Assembly: GCF_023718305.1 (NCBI RefSeq)
Contig: NZ_QEYO01000024.1
Coordinates: 1 to 54,006, forward strand
Direction: 5' to 3'
Length of the DNA stretch: 54,006 bases
Source: Gramella sp. AN32
GTDB lineage: Bacteria; Bacteroidota; Bacteroidia; Flavobacteriales; Flavobacteriaceae
Part shown: positions 8,620 through 15,931 of the stretch, in pieces
Position numbering within the stretch: the stretch's first letter is position 1
Layout: the number at the start of each line of letters is the position of its first letter
Position numbers and translations under genes: made by a program
The notes under the pieces: generated by a model
Seen by the model: only the letters and a program-made list of their open reading frames with translations
Told to the model about the DNA's origin: nothing
Database searches by the model: none

Positions 8620-9900
8620 ATGCCATTACCAAAGATTTCAACTTCACAGGAAGCTATTCAATTAGAAGACCAACATGGAGCTCATAACTATCATCCGTTA
8701 CCGGTTGTTTTAAGCAGGGGAGAAGGCGTGCATGTTTGGGATGTTGAAGGTAATAAATACTACGATTTTCTGTCGGCTTATTCCGCAGTGAATCAGGGAC
8801 ATTGTCATCCAAAAATAGTGGATGCCTTACATGAGCAGGTGTCAAAACTCGCCCTTACTTCAAGGGCTTTTCATAATGACGTATTGGGTGGGTATGAACA
8901 ATATGCTACGGAATATTTTGGATTTGATAAGTTGCTACCAATGAATACTGGAGCTGAAGCTGTAGAAACCGCAATCAAGATTGCCAGAAAATGGGCATAT
9001 GAAAAGAAAGGTGTAAAGGAAGCCGAAGCTCAGATTATCGTATGTGAAAATAATTTTCATGGAAGGACGACCACAATTATCTCATTTTCAAATGATGAAG
9101 ATGCAAGAAAGAATTTTGGACCTTATACCCCGGGATTTATTAAGATCGCTTATGATGATCCTGAAGCTTTGGAGGCAGCGATTAAAAGCAGTCCAAATAT
9201 TGCGGGATTTTTAGTAGAACCAATACAGGGTGAAGCCGGGGTTTATACTCCTGCTGATGATTATATGATGAAAGCCAAAGAAATTTGTAATCGTCATAAT
9301 GTTCTTTTTATGGCAGATGAGATCCAGACCGGGATTGCACGAACGGGATCTTTACTTGCGGTTTGCGGACATTGTACCTGTGAAAATCATTGTGAGAGGC
9401 AGGAGACCTATAGCAGGCCTGATATCCTGATTCTGGGAAAAGCGCTTTCAGGAGGGAATTATCCGGTATCAGCAGTATTGGCAGATGATGAAATTATGAA
9501 TGTGATCCAACCCGGGCAGCATGGTTCTACTTTTGGAGGAAATCCTGTAGCTGCAGCCGTTGCTGTAGCAGCATTAGATGTGGTGAAAGATGAACATTTA
9601 ATTCAGAATGCGAGAAAATTGGGGAATCTTTTCCGAAGATTGCTTGATGATTATATCAGGGAGTCCAGTATTGTAAACCTGGTGCGGGGTAGAGGTTTGC
9701 TGAACGCGATTGTTATAAACGATTCTGCGGAAAGTTCTACCGCCTGGGATATTTGTATGGCATTGAAGGAAAATGGCCTTTTGGCTAAACCAACGCATGG
9801 AAATATTATAAGATTCGCTCCGCCTTTGGTGATGACTGAAGAGCAATTGAGGGATTGCGTTAATATTATTACAGATACATTGAAGAAATTTGAAAAGTAA
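8620..9900 (+). CDS. rocD: Ornithine--oxo-acid aminotransferase
   Basis: A 426-residue class III PLP aminotransferase that converts ornithine and 2-oxoglutarate to glutamate semialdehyde and glutamate. The family features are present: PMNTGAEAVETAIKIARKW (about 107-125), the FHGRTTT segment, EPIQGEAGV, the PLP-contacting DEIQTGIARTG (233-243), Schiff-base lysine K274 in ILGKALSGG, and the HGSTFGGNP phosphate-binding loop. Between the DEIQ motif and the lysine lies a cysteine cluster C249-x2-C252-x-C254-x3-C258 (GHCTCENHCERQ) not present in human or Bacillus enzymes as I know them. It is monocistronic and divergent from rlmD. Confidence 0.93.
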   Translation: MPLPKISTSQEAIQLEDQHGAHNYHPLPVVLSRGEGVHVWDVEGNKYYDFLSAYSAVNQGHCHPKIVDALHEQVSKLALTSRAFHNDVLGGYEQYATEYFGFDKLLPMNTGAEAVETAIKIARKWAYEKKGVKEAEAQIIVCENNFHGRTTTIISFSNDEDARKNFGPYTPGFIKIAYDDPEALEAAIKSSPNIAGFLVEPIQGEAGVYTPADDYMMKAKEICNRHNVLFMADEIQTGIARTGSLLAVCGHCTCENHCERQETYSRPDILILGKALSGGNYPVSAVLADDEIMNVIQPGQHGSTFGGNPVAAAVAVAALDVVKDEHLIQNARKLGNLFRRLLDDYIRESSIVNLVRGRGLLNAIVINDSAESSTAWDICMALKENGLLAKPTHGNIIRFAPPLVMTEEQLRDCVNIITDTLKKFEK

Positions 9901-9920
9901 CCTCAATATTTCTACAAAAT

Positions 9921-10027
9921 AAAAACTGTCTAGATTTAGAAGTTTCGTCAAGCTGAAACAAGTTCAGCTTCTAATTGTTTAGATCCTGAAATAAATTCAG
10001 GATGACGTCTAAATTTAGACAGTTTTT
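9921..10027. repeat. Cloverleaf inverted repeat between rocD and CCC-motif gene
   Basis: Two 20-base arms (9921-9940 and 10008-10027) are complementary at 19 positions, and the remaining one forms G-U. They enclose two further hairpins, each with an 8-bp stem and 5-base loop (9950-9957/9963-9970 and 9983-9990/9996-10003). The whole is a three-way junction between convergent genes and may act as a two-way terminator. It resembles dispersed palindromes of flavobacterial genomes, but copy number cannot be seen from one window. Confidence 0.8.
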
Positions 10028-10039
10028 CTTATAAGAAAA

Positions 10040-10366
10040 TTATCCTCCGTAATTCTCCAGGATCTCACGTTGCATTTCTTCCATACCTTCTAATCCACCA
10101 TAAATAATAAGCATAACGATAGAAGTAATAAGGCTTATAGCACTTAACACAAGTCCTATAATCGCAAGAATACGCCCTGTTTTCACATTCTTGTAGCCAG
10201 TATAAAGATCAGGATCAGCATTGTAAAGCTCCATTGCTTTTTTGGCCATTACCAGTGCGATGATACCGAATACAATACCGGCAACACCGTAACAGCAACA
10301 TCCCACAATAGATAAAATCCCGAAGACCAGGATGAGTGTTGAATTGGGTAACTCTCTTCTTTCCAT
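10040..10366 (-). CDS. CCC-motif membrane protein (DUF4190-like)
   Basis: A 108-residue protein with two transmembrane spans (about 11-40 and 64-92). The three consecutive cysteines in VGCCCYGVAGIVFGIIALVMAKKA define the flavobacterial CCC-motif membrane protein family; the second half, KTGRILAIIGLVLSAI, is typical of DUF4190. Function unknown. It follows the DUF2752 gene by ten bases and is the last of a three-gene operon. Confidence 0.75.
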   Translation of the reverse strand: MERRELPNSTLILVFGILSIVGCCCYGVAGIVFGIIALVMAKKAMELYNADPDLYTGYKNVKTGRILAIIGLVLSAISLITSIVMLIIYGGLEGMEEMQREILENYGG

Positions 10367-10376
10367 AATTTTTGAT

Positions 10377-10679
10377 TTAATTGGTTAGTTGATAAAGATG
10401 AATCATTTTATAAATATAAGAGCCGGCAATAATGATCGCATTGAAAATTATTAGACCCAGCTTTATGGTATAGTCAAATTTGAATTTTACAAAAATGTTG
10501 AAACCTACGAAAAGCAGTAAAAATGCAATGCTGTAAATGGCTGGATACATGTGGAAAGCTTCAGAGAATTCCCCTTTAAATAGAAAAACTACAGCTCTTT
10601 GTGCCCCGCAGCCGGTGCAATCTATCCCCAGAACAGTTTTGTTCAGGCAGGGTAACATGTATTCTTCAGGAGAGGTCAA
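10377..10679 (-). CDS. DUF2752 domain small membrane protein
   Basis: A 100-residue inner-membrane protein. It has the DUF2752 signature near its N-terminus: LPCLNKTVLGIDCTGCGAQRA, with three cysteines, followed by three hydrophobic helices. Function unknown. The frame opens with TTG at 10679, which overlaps the TGA of the upstream gene as TTGA; no upstream ATG exists before an in-frame stop. An ATG at 10658 (residue 8) is the alternative, but the preceding EEY residues look like part of the conserved N-terminus, so I keep TTG. Confidence 0.72.
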   Translation of the reverse strand: MTSPEEYMLPCLNKTVLGIDCTGCGAQRAVVFLFKGEFSEAFHMYPAIYSIAFLLLFVGFNIFVKFKFDYTIKLGLIIFNAIIIAGSYIYKMIHLYQLTN

Positions 10680-12430
10680 TTTTTTACACCAACTTTTTTA
10701 GATAATTCATTTTTGTCTTTGGTAAAAACCTTTACGATATAGATACCATTGCTCAGGTTTCCAGTTGGAAGATAATATTCTTTTTCGTTTTTAGTGAATT
10801 TTTGATTGAAAAGTCTTTTGCCATTGAGGTCGAACAAACTTATTTCTTTTATATCTGTTTCATATAAAATCCTTATTTCCAGTTGCTCCAAAGCATTATT
10901 CTGAAAAATATCAATAGTATTCAATAAAATATTTGGAGGTTTTGCTGATAGAATGCCTGGCTTATCCTTTGACGTATTATCTACAGCTGGAAGATTTTCA
11001 ATAAAAGTGATGAAGAACCTGTTTTCGTATTTTCCCGCCGACAGATCAAATTTTAAACTTCCTGTTTTGATGCCAAAATATAAATTGTCTCTGGAATCAT
11101 ACAGAAAAATTCGGTCGGGATCAAAATTGGCCATCTCATTAACTTTAAATTCGATAGGTCCGTTTTTTTCCATGCTAATTTTCAGCGGAATTAAATCCTC
11201 ATCTTTCTTCGGCCGTACATCGATCACATAATGTTCATCTTCGATATTCCAGAATACAAAACTGGGCGTTTCATTATGAGACTTTGCATCCAAAGCCCGA
11301 TCTGCTTTTTCAGAAGAATTTGGATCAAATGCCAGAGCCAGAAAATGATGATAGGTATCACTGGTTATAATTTCAAATTTTACACTTTGTAGTTCATTTT
11401 CAGAAGTTTTAAATTCAGAAATGCCATTTTCCTGTTTTTTATAAATTCGGTGACTATTTTTAAAAGAAACAAGACCATCATTTGAACCTTCGATCATAAA
11501 ACCCTGCGCTATGGGAGCAAATCTTCTTGGGATTATTTTGCCAGAATTGTTGCCAGTTGCATTCGTCCCGTAATTCACAAAAACCGGTGGAATATAAATG
11601 CCGGTTCCGGCAGAATATGCCCCGTAGCCTCCTTCATAATCGGCCAGGTAATGAGAATTCACATTTTCTGCAGAATCCCAGAAATAAGCAATTCCGGTAG
11701 TGTTGGTATTTTCCAGTAAGAATTTATTTAGATCTATCGCTGAAGGATAGGGATTTCCCACTAATAGGATTTGCTCTTTTCTAATAGATAACTCAATATT
11801 TCCGTCATTGGGTAAACCCCGAAAATCATAGGTTTGGCGATTGCCGGTATTTATCGCCTCTCCTTCAATTTCAGAAAAATTATAGCCGCTAACACCTTTC
11901 ATACTAAAACCTTCTCCCGGTTGCAGCTGAAAATTATCTCCTAAATAATTCCAATCGGAATACTCTGTTCCTGAAAAACTATATAACCACCGGTCGCTAA
12001 TACTCAATGGATCGCTTTTTCCATCTAAGGCAGAAATTAATTTGGCAGGTCTTGATTCTGTTTTGCCCATTGGGTCGTAAATAAAATCATTGAGCAGATA
12101 ATTCTTTCCATCAGGAATTTTAATAGGAAGTCCCCAGAAATTATAATCATATTGGTTAGAGGTGCCTGTTTGAAAAACTGAAATTTTCCCGTCACCTTTA
12201 TTATAGTTGGAATTTTTTTCTCCCTGAATTAACTGGGCGTCTTTCCGAAGATAAATAGAAGCTTCCACATCTTTATTCTTGTTCGCATACATTTCAATTC
12301 CCTTTTCCACATAGACCAGGCGATCTTTGACATATATAAAATGATCAGCATTGTTTGACGGACTAACATATAATTGGGCAAAACCCAGATTTATCGTAAA
12401 AAGTGCTAAAAGTCTTAAGAGAAGCTTCAT
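10676..12430 (-). CDS. T9SS type A sorting-domain secreted protein
   Basis: A 584-residue secreted protein with a signal peptide (about 1-18, GFAQ). The last 75 residues form a Por-type C-terminal sorting domain: ISLFDLNGKRLFNQKF, then LPTGNLSNGIYIVKVFT and a basic KKVGVKN end, which sends it through the type IX secretion system. The middle is beta-rich with repeated segments about image-like frames (NFWGLPIK, LVGNPYPSAID, PIAQGFMIEG) typical of large T9SS cargo of unknown function; no catalytic motif is visible. It is the first gene of an operon with DUF2752 and the CCC-motif protein. Confidence 0.82.
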   Translation of the reverse strand: MKLLLRLLALFTINLGFAQLYVSPSNNADHFIYVKDRLVYVEKGIEMYANKNKDVEASIYLRKDAQLIQGEKNSNYNKGDGKISVFQTGTSNQYDYNFWGLPIKIPDGKNYLLNDFIYDPMGKTESRPAKLISALDGKSDPLSISDRWLYSFSGTEYSDWNYLGDNFQLQPGEGFSMKGVSGYNFSEIEGEAINTGNRQTYDFRGLPNDGNIELSIRKEQILLVGNPYPSAIDLNKFLLENTNTTGIAYFWDSAENVNSHYLADYEGGYGAYSAGTGIYIPPVFVNYGTNATGNNSGKIIPRRFAPIAQGFMIEGSNDGLVSFKNSHRIYKKQENGISEFKTSENELQSVKFEIITSDTYHHFLALAFDPNSSEKADRALDAKSHNETPSFVFWNIEDEHYVIDVRPKKDEDLIPLKISMEKNGPIEFKVNEMANFDPDRIFLYDSRDNLYFGIKTGSLKFDLSAGKYENRFFITFIENLPAVDNTSKDKPGILSAKPPNILLNTIDIFQNNALEQLEIRILYETDIKEISLFDLNGKRLFNQKFTKNEKEYYLPTGNLSNGIYIVKVFTKDKNELSKKVGVKN

Positions 12431-12438
12431 GAATCGTC

Positions 12439-12446
12439 TAACTTTG
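12439..12446 (+). promoter_or_regulatory. Candidate -7 box for the small membrane protein/Smr operon
   Basis: TAACTTTG fits TAnnTTTG, 60 bases before the ATG at 12507. No convincing -33 box was seen, so the assignment is tentative. Confidence 0.3.
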
Positions 12447-12506
12447 CTTAAAATTATTAAATAAAATAATCGGAAAAGATTAATTTATTAATGTAATTCA
12501 TTGAAA

Positions 12507-12701
12507 ATGAATAATTCACAGTTGATCAACACCATCCTGATCCTTATTGGCGGAGGCTTGCTTATTTACTCAATTTCTGCAGAAGATGTAAGTCCGTATT
12601 TTAAAATTATCGGGCTGGTTGTAATAATGATCGGACTTTATAGAGCAACAAATTATTGGGTTGCCACTAAGGATGACCATACCAATAATGACGAAAAATA
12701 A
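12507..12701 (+). CDS. Small two-helix membrane protein, hypothetical
   Basis: A 64-residue protein with two hydrophobic segments (about 6-22 and 30-47) and a charged tail DDHTNNDEK. I place the start at the ATG at 12507; the frame stays open to a TTG two codons upstream. No family is recognised. It precedes the Smr-domain gene by eight bases and is probably co-transcribed with it. Its size and layout resemble small inner-membrane accessory proteins, but nothing shows a function. Confidence 0.6.
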   Translation: MNNSQLINTILILIGGGLLIYSISAEDVSPYFKIIGLVVIMIGLYRATNYWVATKDDHTNNDEK

Positions 12702-12709
12702 GATTTATT

Positions 12710-13258
12710 ATGAAAATTGAAATTGGTGATTTTGTTTCCTTGTTGGACGATGATTTAAGTGGAACCGTAGAAGAGATCAATGGAAGTAATGCCACTATTA
12801 AAACCACGGAAGGTTTTTCCATGGAATTTCCTTTGGCAGATATGGTAAAGATCGAGGATGATATTGATGATATGCATATGGAAGATCATGTGATTTCAGA
12901 AATTATAAAGGAAAAAACCCAGAAGAAAAATTCAAATTCTACCAAAAATAGCAGGAAAGAAAAAGGCATTCCGCCCATGGAGGTAGACCTGCATATTAAT
13001 CAGTTAATTCGATCGACCAGATCGATGAACGCGCATGAAATTTTAAATTTGCAATTGGATACGGCCAGGCATAAACTGGAATTTGCCATAAAAAAGCGTA
13101 TTCAGAAGATTGTTTTCATCCACGGAGTAGGTGAAGGAGTGTTGAAAATGGAACTGGAATACCTTTTAGGTCGCTACGGAAATATAAAATATTACGATGC
13201 CGATTATCAAAAATATGGCCTTGGTGCTACTGAAGTCTATATTTTTCAGAATCCTTAA
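12710..13258 (+). CDS. Smr/MutS2-C-domain protein
   Basis: A 182-residue soluble protein. An N-terminal beta-rich SH3-like part (1-50, KIEIGDFVSLLDDDLSGTVEEI) resembles the DUF2027/KOW-like front domain of Bacteroidota Smr proteins. A lysine-rich linker (65-88) leads to the Smr domain (about 91-180), with EVDLHI at its start, the nuclease-associated HGVGEGVLK loop and a closing GLGATEVYI strand. Smr domains nick or bind nucleic acids; recent work on relatives links them to mRNA cleavage at stalled or collided ribosomes. Which applies here is unknown. Confidence 0.82.
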   Translation: MKIEIGDFVSLLDDDLSGTVEEINGSNATIKTTEGFSMEFPLADMVKIEDDIDDMHMEDHVISEIIKEKTQKKNSNSTKNSRKEKGIPPMEVDLHINQLIRSTRSMNAHEILNLQLDTARHKLEFAIKKRIQKIVFIHGVGEGVLKMELEYLLGRYGNIKYYDADYQKYGLGATEVYIFQNP

Positions 13259-13264
13259 GTATTC

Positions 13265-14302
13265 TTAATTTTCTGTACCTGTTTCATCGGTAGTATCGGG
13301 TTCTTCCGTAGTATCATCAGAACAAGGTAATATAACTCCTTCTATCACCGGGCATTGCGGAAAATCAACATTTGTTTCCTGAAGATTTCCAAAGCGATAA
13401 TTGGTATACTGAATAGTTTCCATATCACCCTGTTGCTTTTGCAGCAATAAGTTAGTGACATTTATGGTATAGCCATAATTTCTGGTGATATCATGAGATC
13501 TGTATAAATCATGTTGAAAACTACTGGTTTGTTCCGGGTTTAAATAATTTGAAACCCCATCTCCGGTACTGGAAAAACTTACAGGGGAATCCTGGGCAGT
13601 TTCGGTTACTTCTAATCTTGTAGGGACACCATCATTATCATCATCATTATCCAAATAATTTGGTATCCCGTCTTCATCAGTATCTAAATAACCATCATCT
13701 GTTATTGGTTCACCTGTATTGGCTTTGGTTTCAGATTTCGTGATTACATTATCATTATCATCATCAATATCAAGATAATCGGGAATTCCGTCCCCGTCAG
13801 TATCTAAATGTCCGGTTCCACTTGAATTCCAGCCTTCATTTATATTTTTGATCCCGTCCCCATCCGCATCGGCATCTGCGGTTTCATCGGTAAAATTACT
13901 GGTTATGGTTACAACCGCCCCGGTACCACTTAACCATTCTTCTACAATAGTGACATTACTGGGGGGTACTACCTGGCAGAAATAATTAGCCGGTAAAGCA
14001 TCTTCATAAATTCGATAGACGATTCTATTGTTACCGGTTAAAGCAAAACTTACCGATTCCTGACCATCTGCTAAAGTAAAATTACCATCTTCGTCAATAG
14101 TAATTCCGGAAACGTTAGAAAATTCAAGCGAAATCGATTCATTAGTTTCGTCGCTATTTACAGCATAAATCACATTTTTGTTCGTGCCCTGGCAGAATTT
14201 AAAGGTACTATCTTCAAAATCGAAATTAGTAACGGTAATTTCTCCATCATCACATGAAAGCATAAAAGTTATCGCGAAGAAAGCGGCAAGGAAACGTTTC
14301 AT
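13265..14302 (-). CDS. Lipoprotein with thrombospondin type-3 calcium-binding repeats
   Basis: A 345-residue lipoprotein (lipobox MLSC, Cys17, followed by DDGE). After a beta-rich N-terminal region with Cys residues at about 38 and 109, a stretch of TSP3-type repeats follows (about 140-230): DADGDGIKN, DTDGDGIPDYLDIDDDND and DTDEDGIPNYLDNDDDNDG, rich in Asp with the DxDxDG spacing that binds calcium. The tail is low in complexity and ends EEPDTTDETGTEN. Probably a surface lipoprotein stabilised by calcium; a single TSP3 run without an OmpA domain is a common flavobacterial form. Function unknown. Confidence 0.7.
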   Translation of the reverse strand: MKRFLAAFFAITFMLSCDDGEITVTNFDFEDSTFKFCQGTNKNVIYAVNSDETNESISLEFSNVSGITIDEDGNFTLADGQESVSFALTGNNRIVYRIYEDALPANYFCQVVPPSNVTIVEEWLSGTGAVVTITSNFTDETADADADGDGIKNINEGWNSSGTGHLDTDGDGIPDYLDIDDDNDNVITKSETKANTGEPITDDGYLDTDEDGIPNYLDNDDDNDGVPTRLEVTETAQDSPVSFSSTGDGVSNYLNPEQTSSFQHDLYRSHDITRNYGYTINVTNLLLQKQQGDMETIQYTNYRFGNLQETNVDFPQCPVIEGVILPCSDDTTEEPDTTDETGTEN

Positions 14303-14318
14303 TTAATAGCATTTTCAA

Positions 14319-14326
14319 CAAAAATA
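14319..14326 (-). promoter_or_regulatory. Candidate -7 box of TSP3 lipoprotein gene
   Basis: On the minus strand TATTTTTG ends 16 bases before the ATG at 14302, a normal spacing. A TTTG lies too close upstream to serve as the -33 element. Confidence 0.45.
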
Positions 14327-14375
14327 AGGAATCAAACTTATAAGAAAGCCTTATGGAAAATTATTTTATTTCCTT

Positions 14376-14383
14376 TAATTTTG
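14376..14383 (+). promoter_or_regulatory. Candidate -7 box of cysteine desulfurase gene
   Basis: TAATTTTG fits TAnnTTTG and ends six bases before the ATG at 14390, so transcription would begin at or beside the start codon. It overlaps the in-frame TTG at 14381, arguing against that codon as the start. Confidence 0.5.
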
Positions 14384-14389
14384 CTGACT

Positions 14390-15538
14390 ATGAAGAAAGC
14401 TTATTTCGATTCTGCGGCAACCACTCAACTTCGTGAAGAAGTGATCGATAAAATGACTGAAGTTCTAAGGAATAATTTTGGAAATCCTTCATCTACACAT
14501 AGTTATGGAAGGTCTGCTAAATCATTAGTTGAAAATAGCAGAAAGACGGTTGCGGCAATTTTAAATGTAAAACCTTCAGAAATAGTTTTTACTTCCGGAG
14601 GTACTGAAGCTGATAATCTTGCGATCAACAGTGCGGTTCGGGATCTTGGAGTGGAAAGGATCATCACTACTAGAATCGAACATCATGCGGTTTTATATAC
14701 CGTAGATCAAATGCAGGAGTGTTTTAATGTGGAAGTGGAATATGTGGCTCTTGATGACTGCGGAAATATTTTGCTGGATGATCTTGAGGCAAAGTTAAAG
14801 GCTTCAGATCAAAAAACACTGGTGAGCCTTATGCATGTGAATAATGAGATTGGGAATATGATCGATCTTGAAAAGGTGGCAAAACTGGTAAAATCTCATA
14901 ACGCGCTGTTTCATTCCGATACCGTACAGTCCATTGGTCATTATAAACTGGATTTTGATAAAATTCCGGTAGATTTTACCGCGGTAAGCGCACATAAATT
15001 TCATGGCCCTAAAGGAGTTGGTTTTGCTTATATCAGAAGAAATTCAGGTTTAAAACCTTTGATTTTTGGAGGTGAGCAGGAGCGGGGTTATCGCGCAGGA
15101 ACTGAAGGCGTGCACAATATTGTGGGTTTGGAAGAGGCCTTGAAGCTGGCTTACGAGCACCTGGAGGAAGAGAAATCTTATGTCATCGATTTAAAGAATT
15201 ATTTTAAGGAGCAATTGCAGGCTGAAATTCCCGGTATTAAATTCAATGGTAATTGTTCAGACGATCAAAAAAGCACTTATACACTTTTAAATATTTGTCT
15301 TCCATGTAGTCAGGAAAAAGCGCTGATGCTGCTATTTCAATTGGATTTAAAAGGAATTGCCTGTTCTAAAGGAAGTGCCTGCCAAAGCGGAAGTGATAAA
15401 GGCTCTCACGTTTTAAACGCTTTTCTTTCCCCGGAAGACCTTCAAAAACCATCTTTGCGTTTTTCTTTCTGTAAGTACAATACAAAGGAAGAGATAGATT
15501 ATGTGGTTGAAACCTTGAAAGAATTTTTAGAAAATTGA
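14390..15538 (+). CDS. Cysteine desulfurase, IscS/NifS type
   Basis: A 382-residue class V PLP enzyme that removes sulphur from cysteine as a protein persulphide for Fe-S clusters and thio-modified tRNA. I start at ATG 14390 because the upstream TTG overlaps the promoter box. Motifs: YFDSAATTQ at the N-terminus, TSGGTEADN (68-76), HHAVL (98-102), Schiff-base lysine K203 in SAHKFHGPKG, and the mobile-loop cysteine C331 in GSACQSGS, with C325 beside it. No iscU or suf genes lie near, so this may be the tRNA-thiolation or general-purpose copy. A 57-codon ORF overlaps its stop. Confidence 0.88.
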   Translation: MKKAYFDSAATTQLREEVIDKMTEVLRNNFGNPSSTHSYGRSAKSLVENSRKTVAAILNVKPSEIVFTSGGTEADNLAINSAVRDLGVERIITTRIEHHAVLYTVDQMQECFNVEVEYVALDDCGNILLDDLEAKLKASDQKTLVSLMHVNNEIGNMIDLEKVAKLVKSHNALFHSDTVQSIGHYKLDFDKIPVDFTAVSAHKFHGPKGVGFAYIRRNSGLKPLIFGGEQERGYRAGTEGVHNIVGLEEALKLAYEHLEEEKSYVIDLKNYFKEQLQAEIPGIKFNGNCSDDQKSTYTLLNICLPCSQEKALMLLFQLDLKGIACSKGSACQSGSDKGSHVLNAFLSPEDLQKPSLRFSFCKYNTKEEIDYVVETLKEFLEN

Positions 15539-15708
15539 GGTTTAACTTTACAAAAATTCAACTTAGAATCCTAGTTATTGTACTCATCTTAGCCGCCATT
15601 TTTATTCGATATTATATAGAGAATACCTTGGCCAGCTTTATTGCAGGTGGATTAATGGGGGCAGGTCTTTTTCTATTATTTTCAGAATTTTTGAAAAAGA
15701 AAAAATAA
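15535..15708 (+). CDS. Tiny membrane protein overlapping the cysteine desulfurase stop
   Basis: A 57-codon reading frame opens with TTG inside the desulfurase stop region (AATTGA) and runs to TAA at 15706-15708. It encodes a basic N-terminus (MRFNFTKIQLR), two hydrophobic helices (about 11-24 and 33-50) and a lysine-rich tail EFLKKKK, a good membrane-protein pattern. The first ATG is at codon 41, so translation must start at TTG, coupled to termination upstream. The overlap and topology favour a real gene; no family is recognised. Confidence 0.55.
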   Translation: MRFNFTKIQLRILVIVLILAAIFIRYYIENTLASFIAGGLMGAGLFLLFSEFLKKKK

Positions 15709-15787
15709 AATCTTATTCTTTATTATCTAGTTAAAGGTTAAAACCCTGCAATTTCATTGCAGTTACTTTAGTTTCTATAAACGTCTT

Positions 15788-15867
15788 GTCATTTCGACAG
15801 AGCGAGGAACGAGTGACGAGAAATCTTATAATAATGAGATTCCTCTTCGTACCTCATTCGGAATGAC
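15788..15867. repeat. Dispersed flavobacterial hairpin repeat
   Basis: The ends GTCATTTCGA (15788-15797) and TCGGAATGAC (15858-15867) pair fully with one G-T. The interior carries partly complementary segments (GAGAAATCT at 15818 and AGATTCCTC near 15838). The form, GTCATTTCGA...AATGAC with GAGCGAGGAACGAG, is one I know as frequent in Flavobacteriia intergenic regions. It sits between convergent genes. Confidence 0.7.
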
Positions 15868-15892
15868 TTGCTAACTTTAAAAAGTATTTCTT

Positions 15893-15927
15893 TTTTAATT
15901 TTAAAACTATGGACTTCCAGTCCATAG
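15893..15927 (-). terminator. Intrinsic terminator of M23 peptidase gene
   Basis: The 8-bp stem CTATGGAC/GTCCATAG with a 5-base loop (15907-15927) is followed on the minus strand by TTTT and an AT tract. It lies five bases beyond the stop at 15932. Confidence 0.65.
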
Positions 15928-15931
15928 CGGT

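Noticed and set aside
14381..14389. TTG start for the cysteine desulfurase
   Set aside because: It overlaps the TAATTTTG promoter box; ATG at 14390 gives the usual N-terminus of the family.
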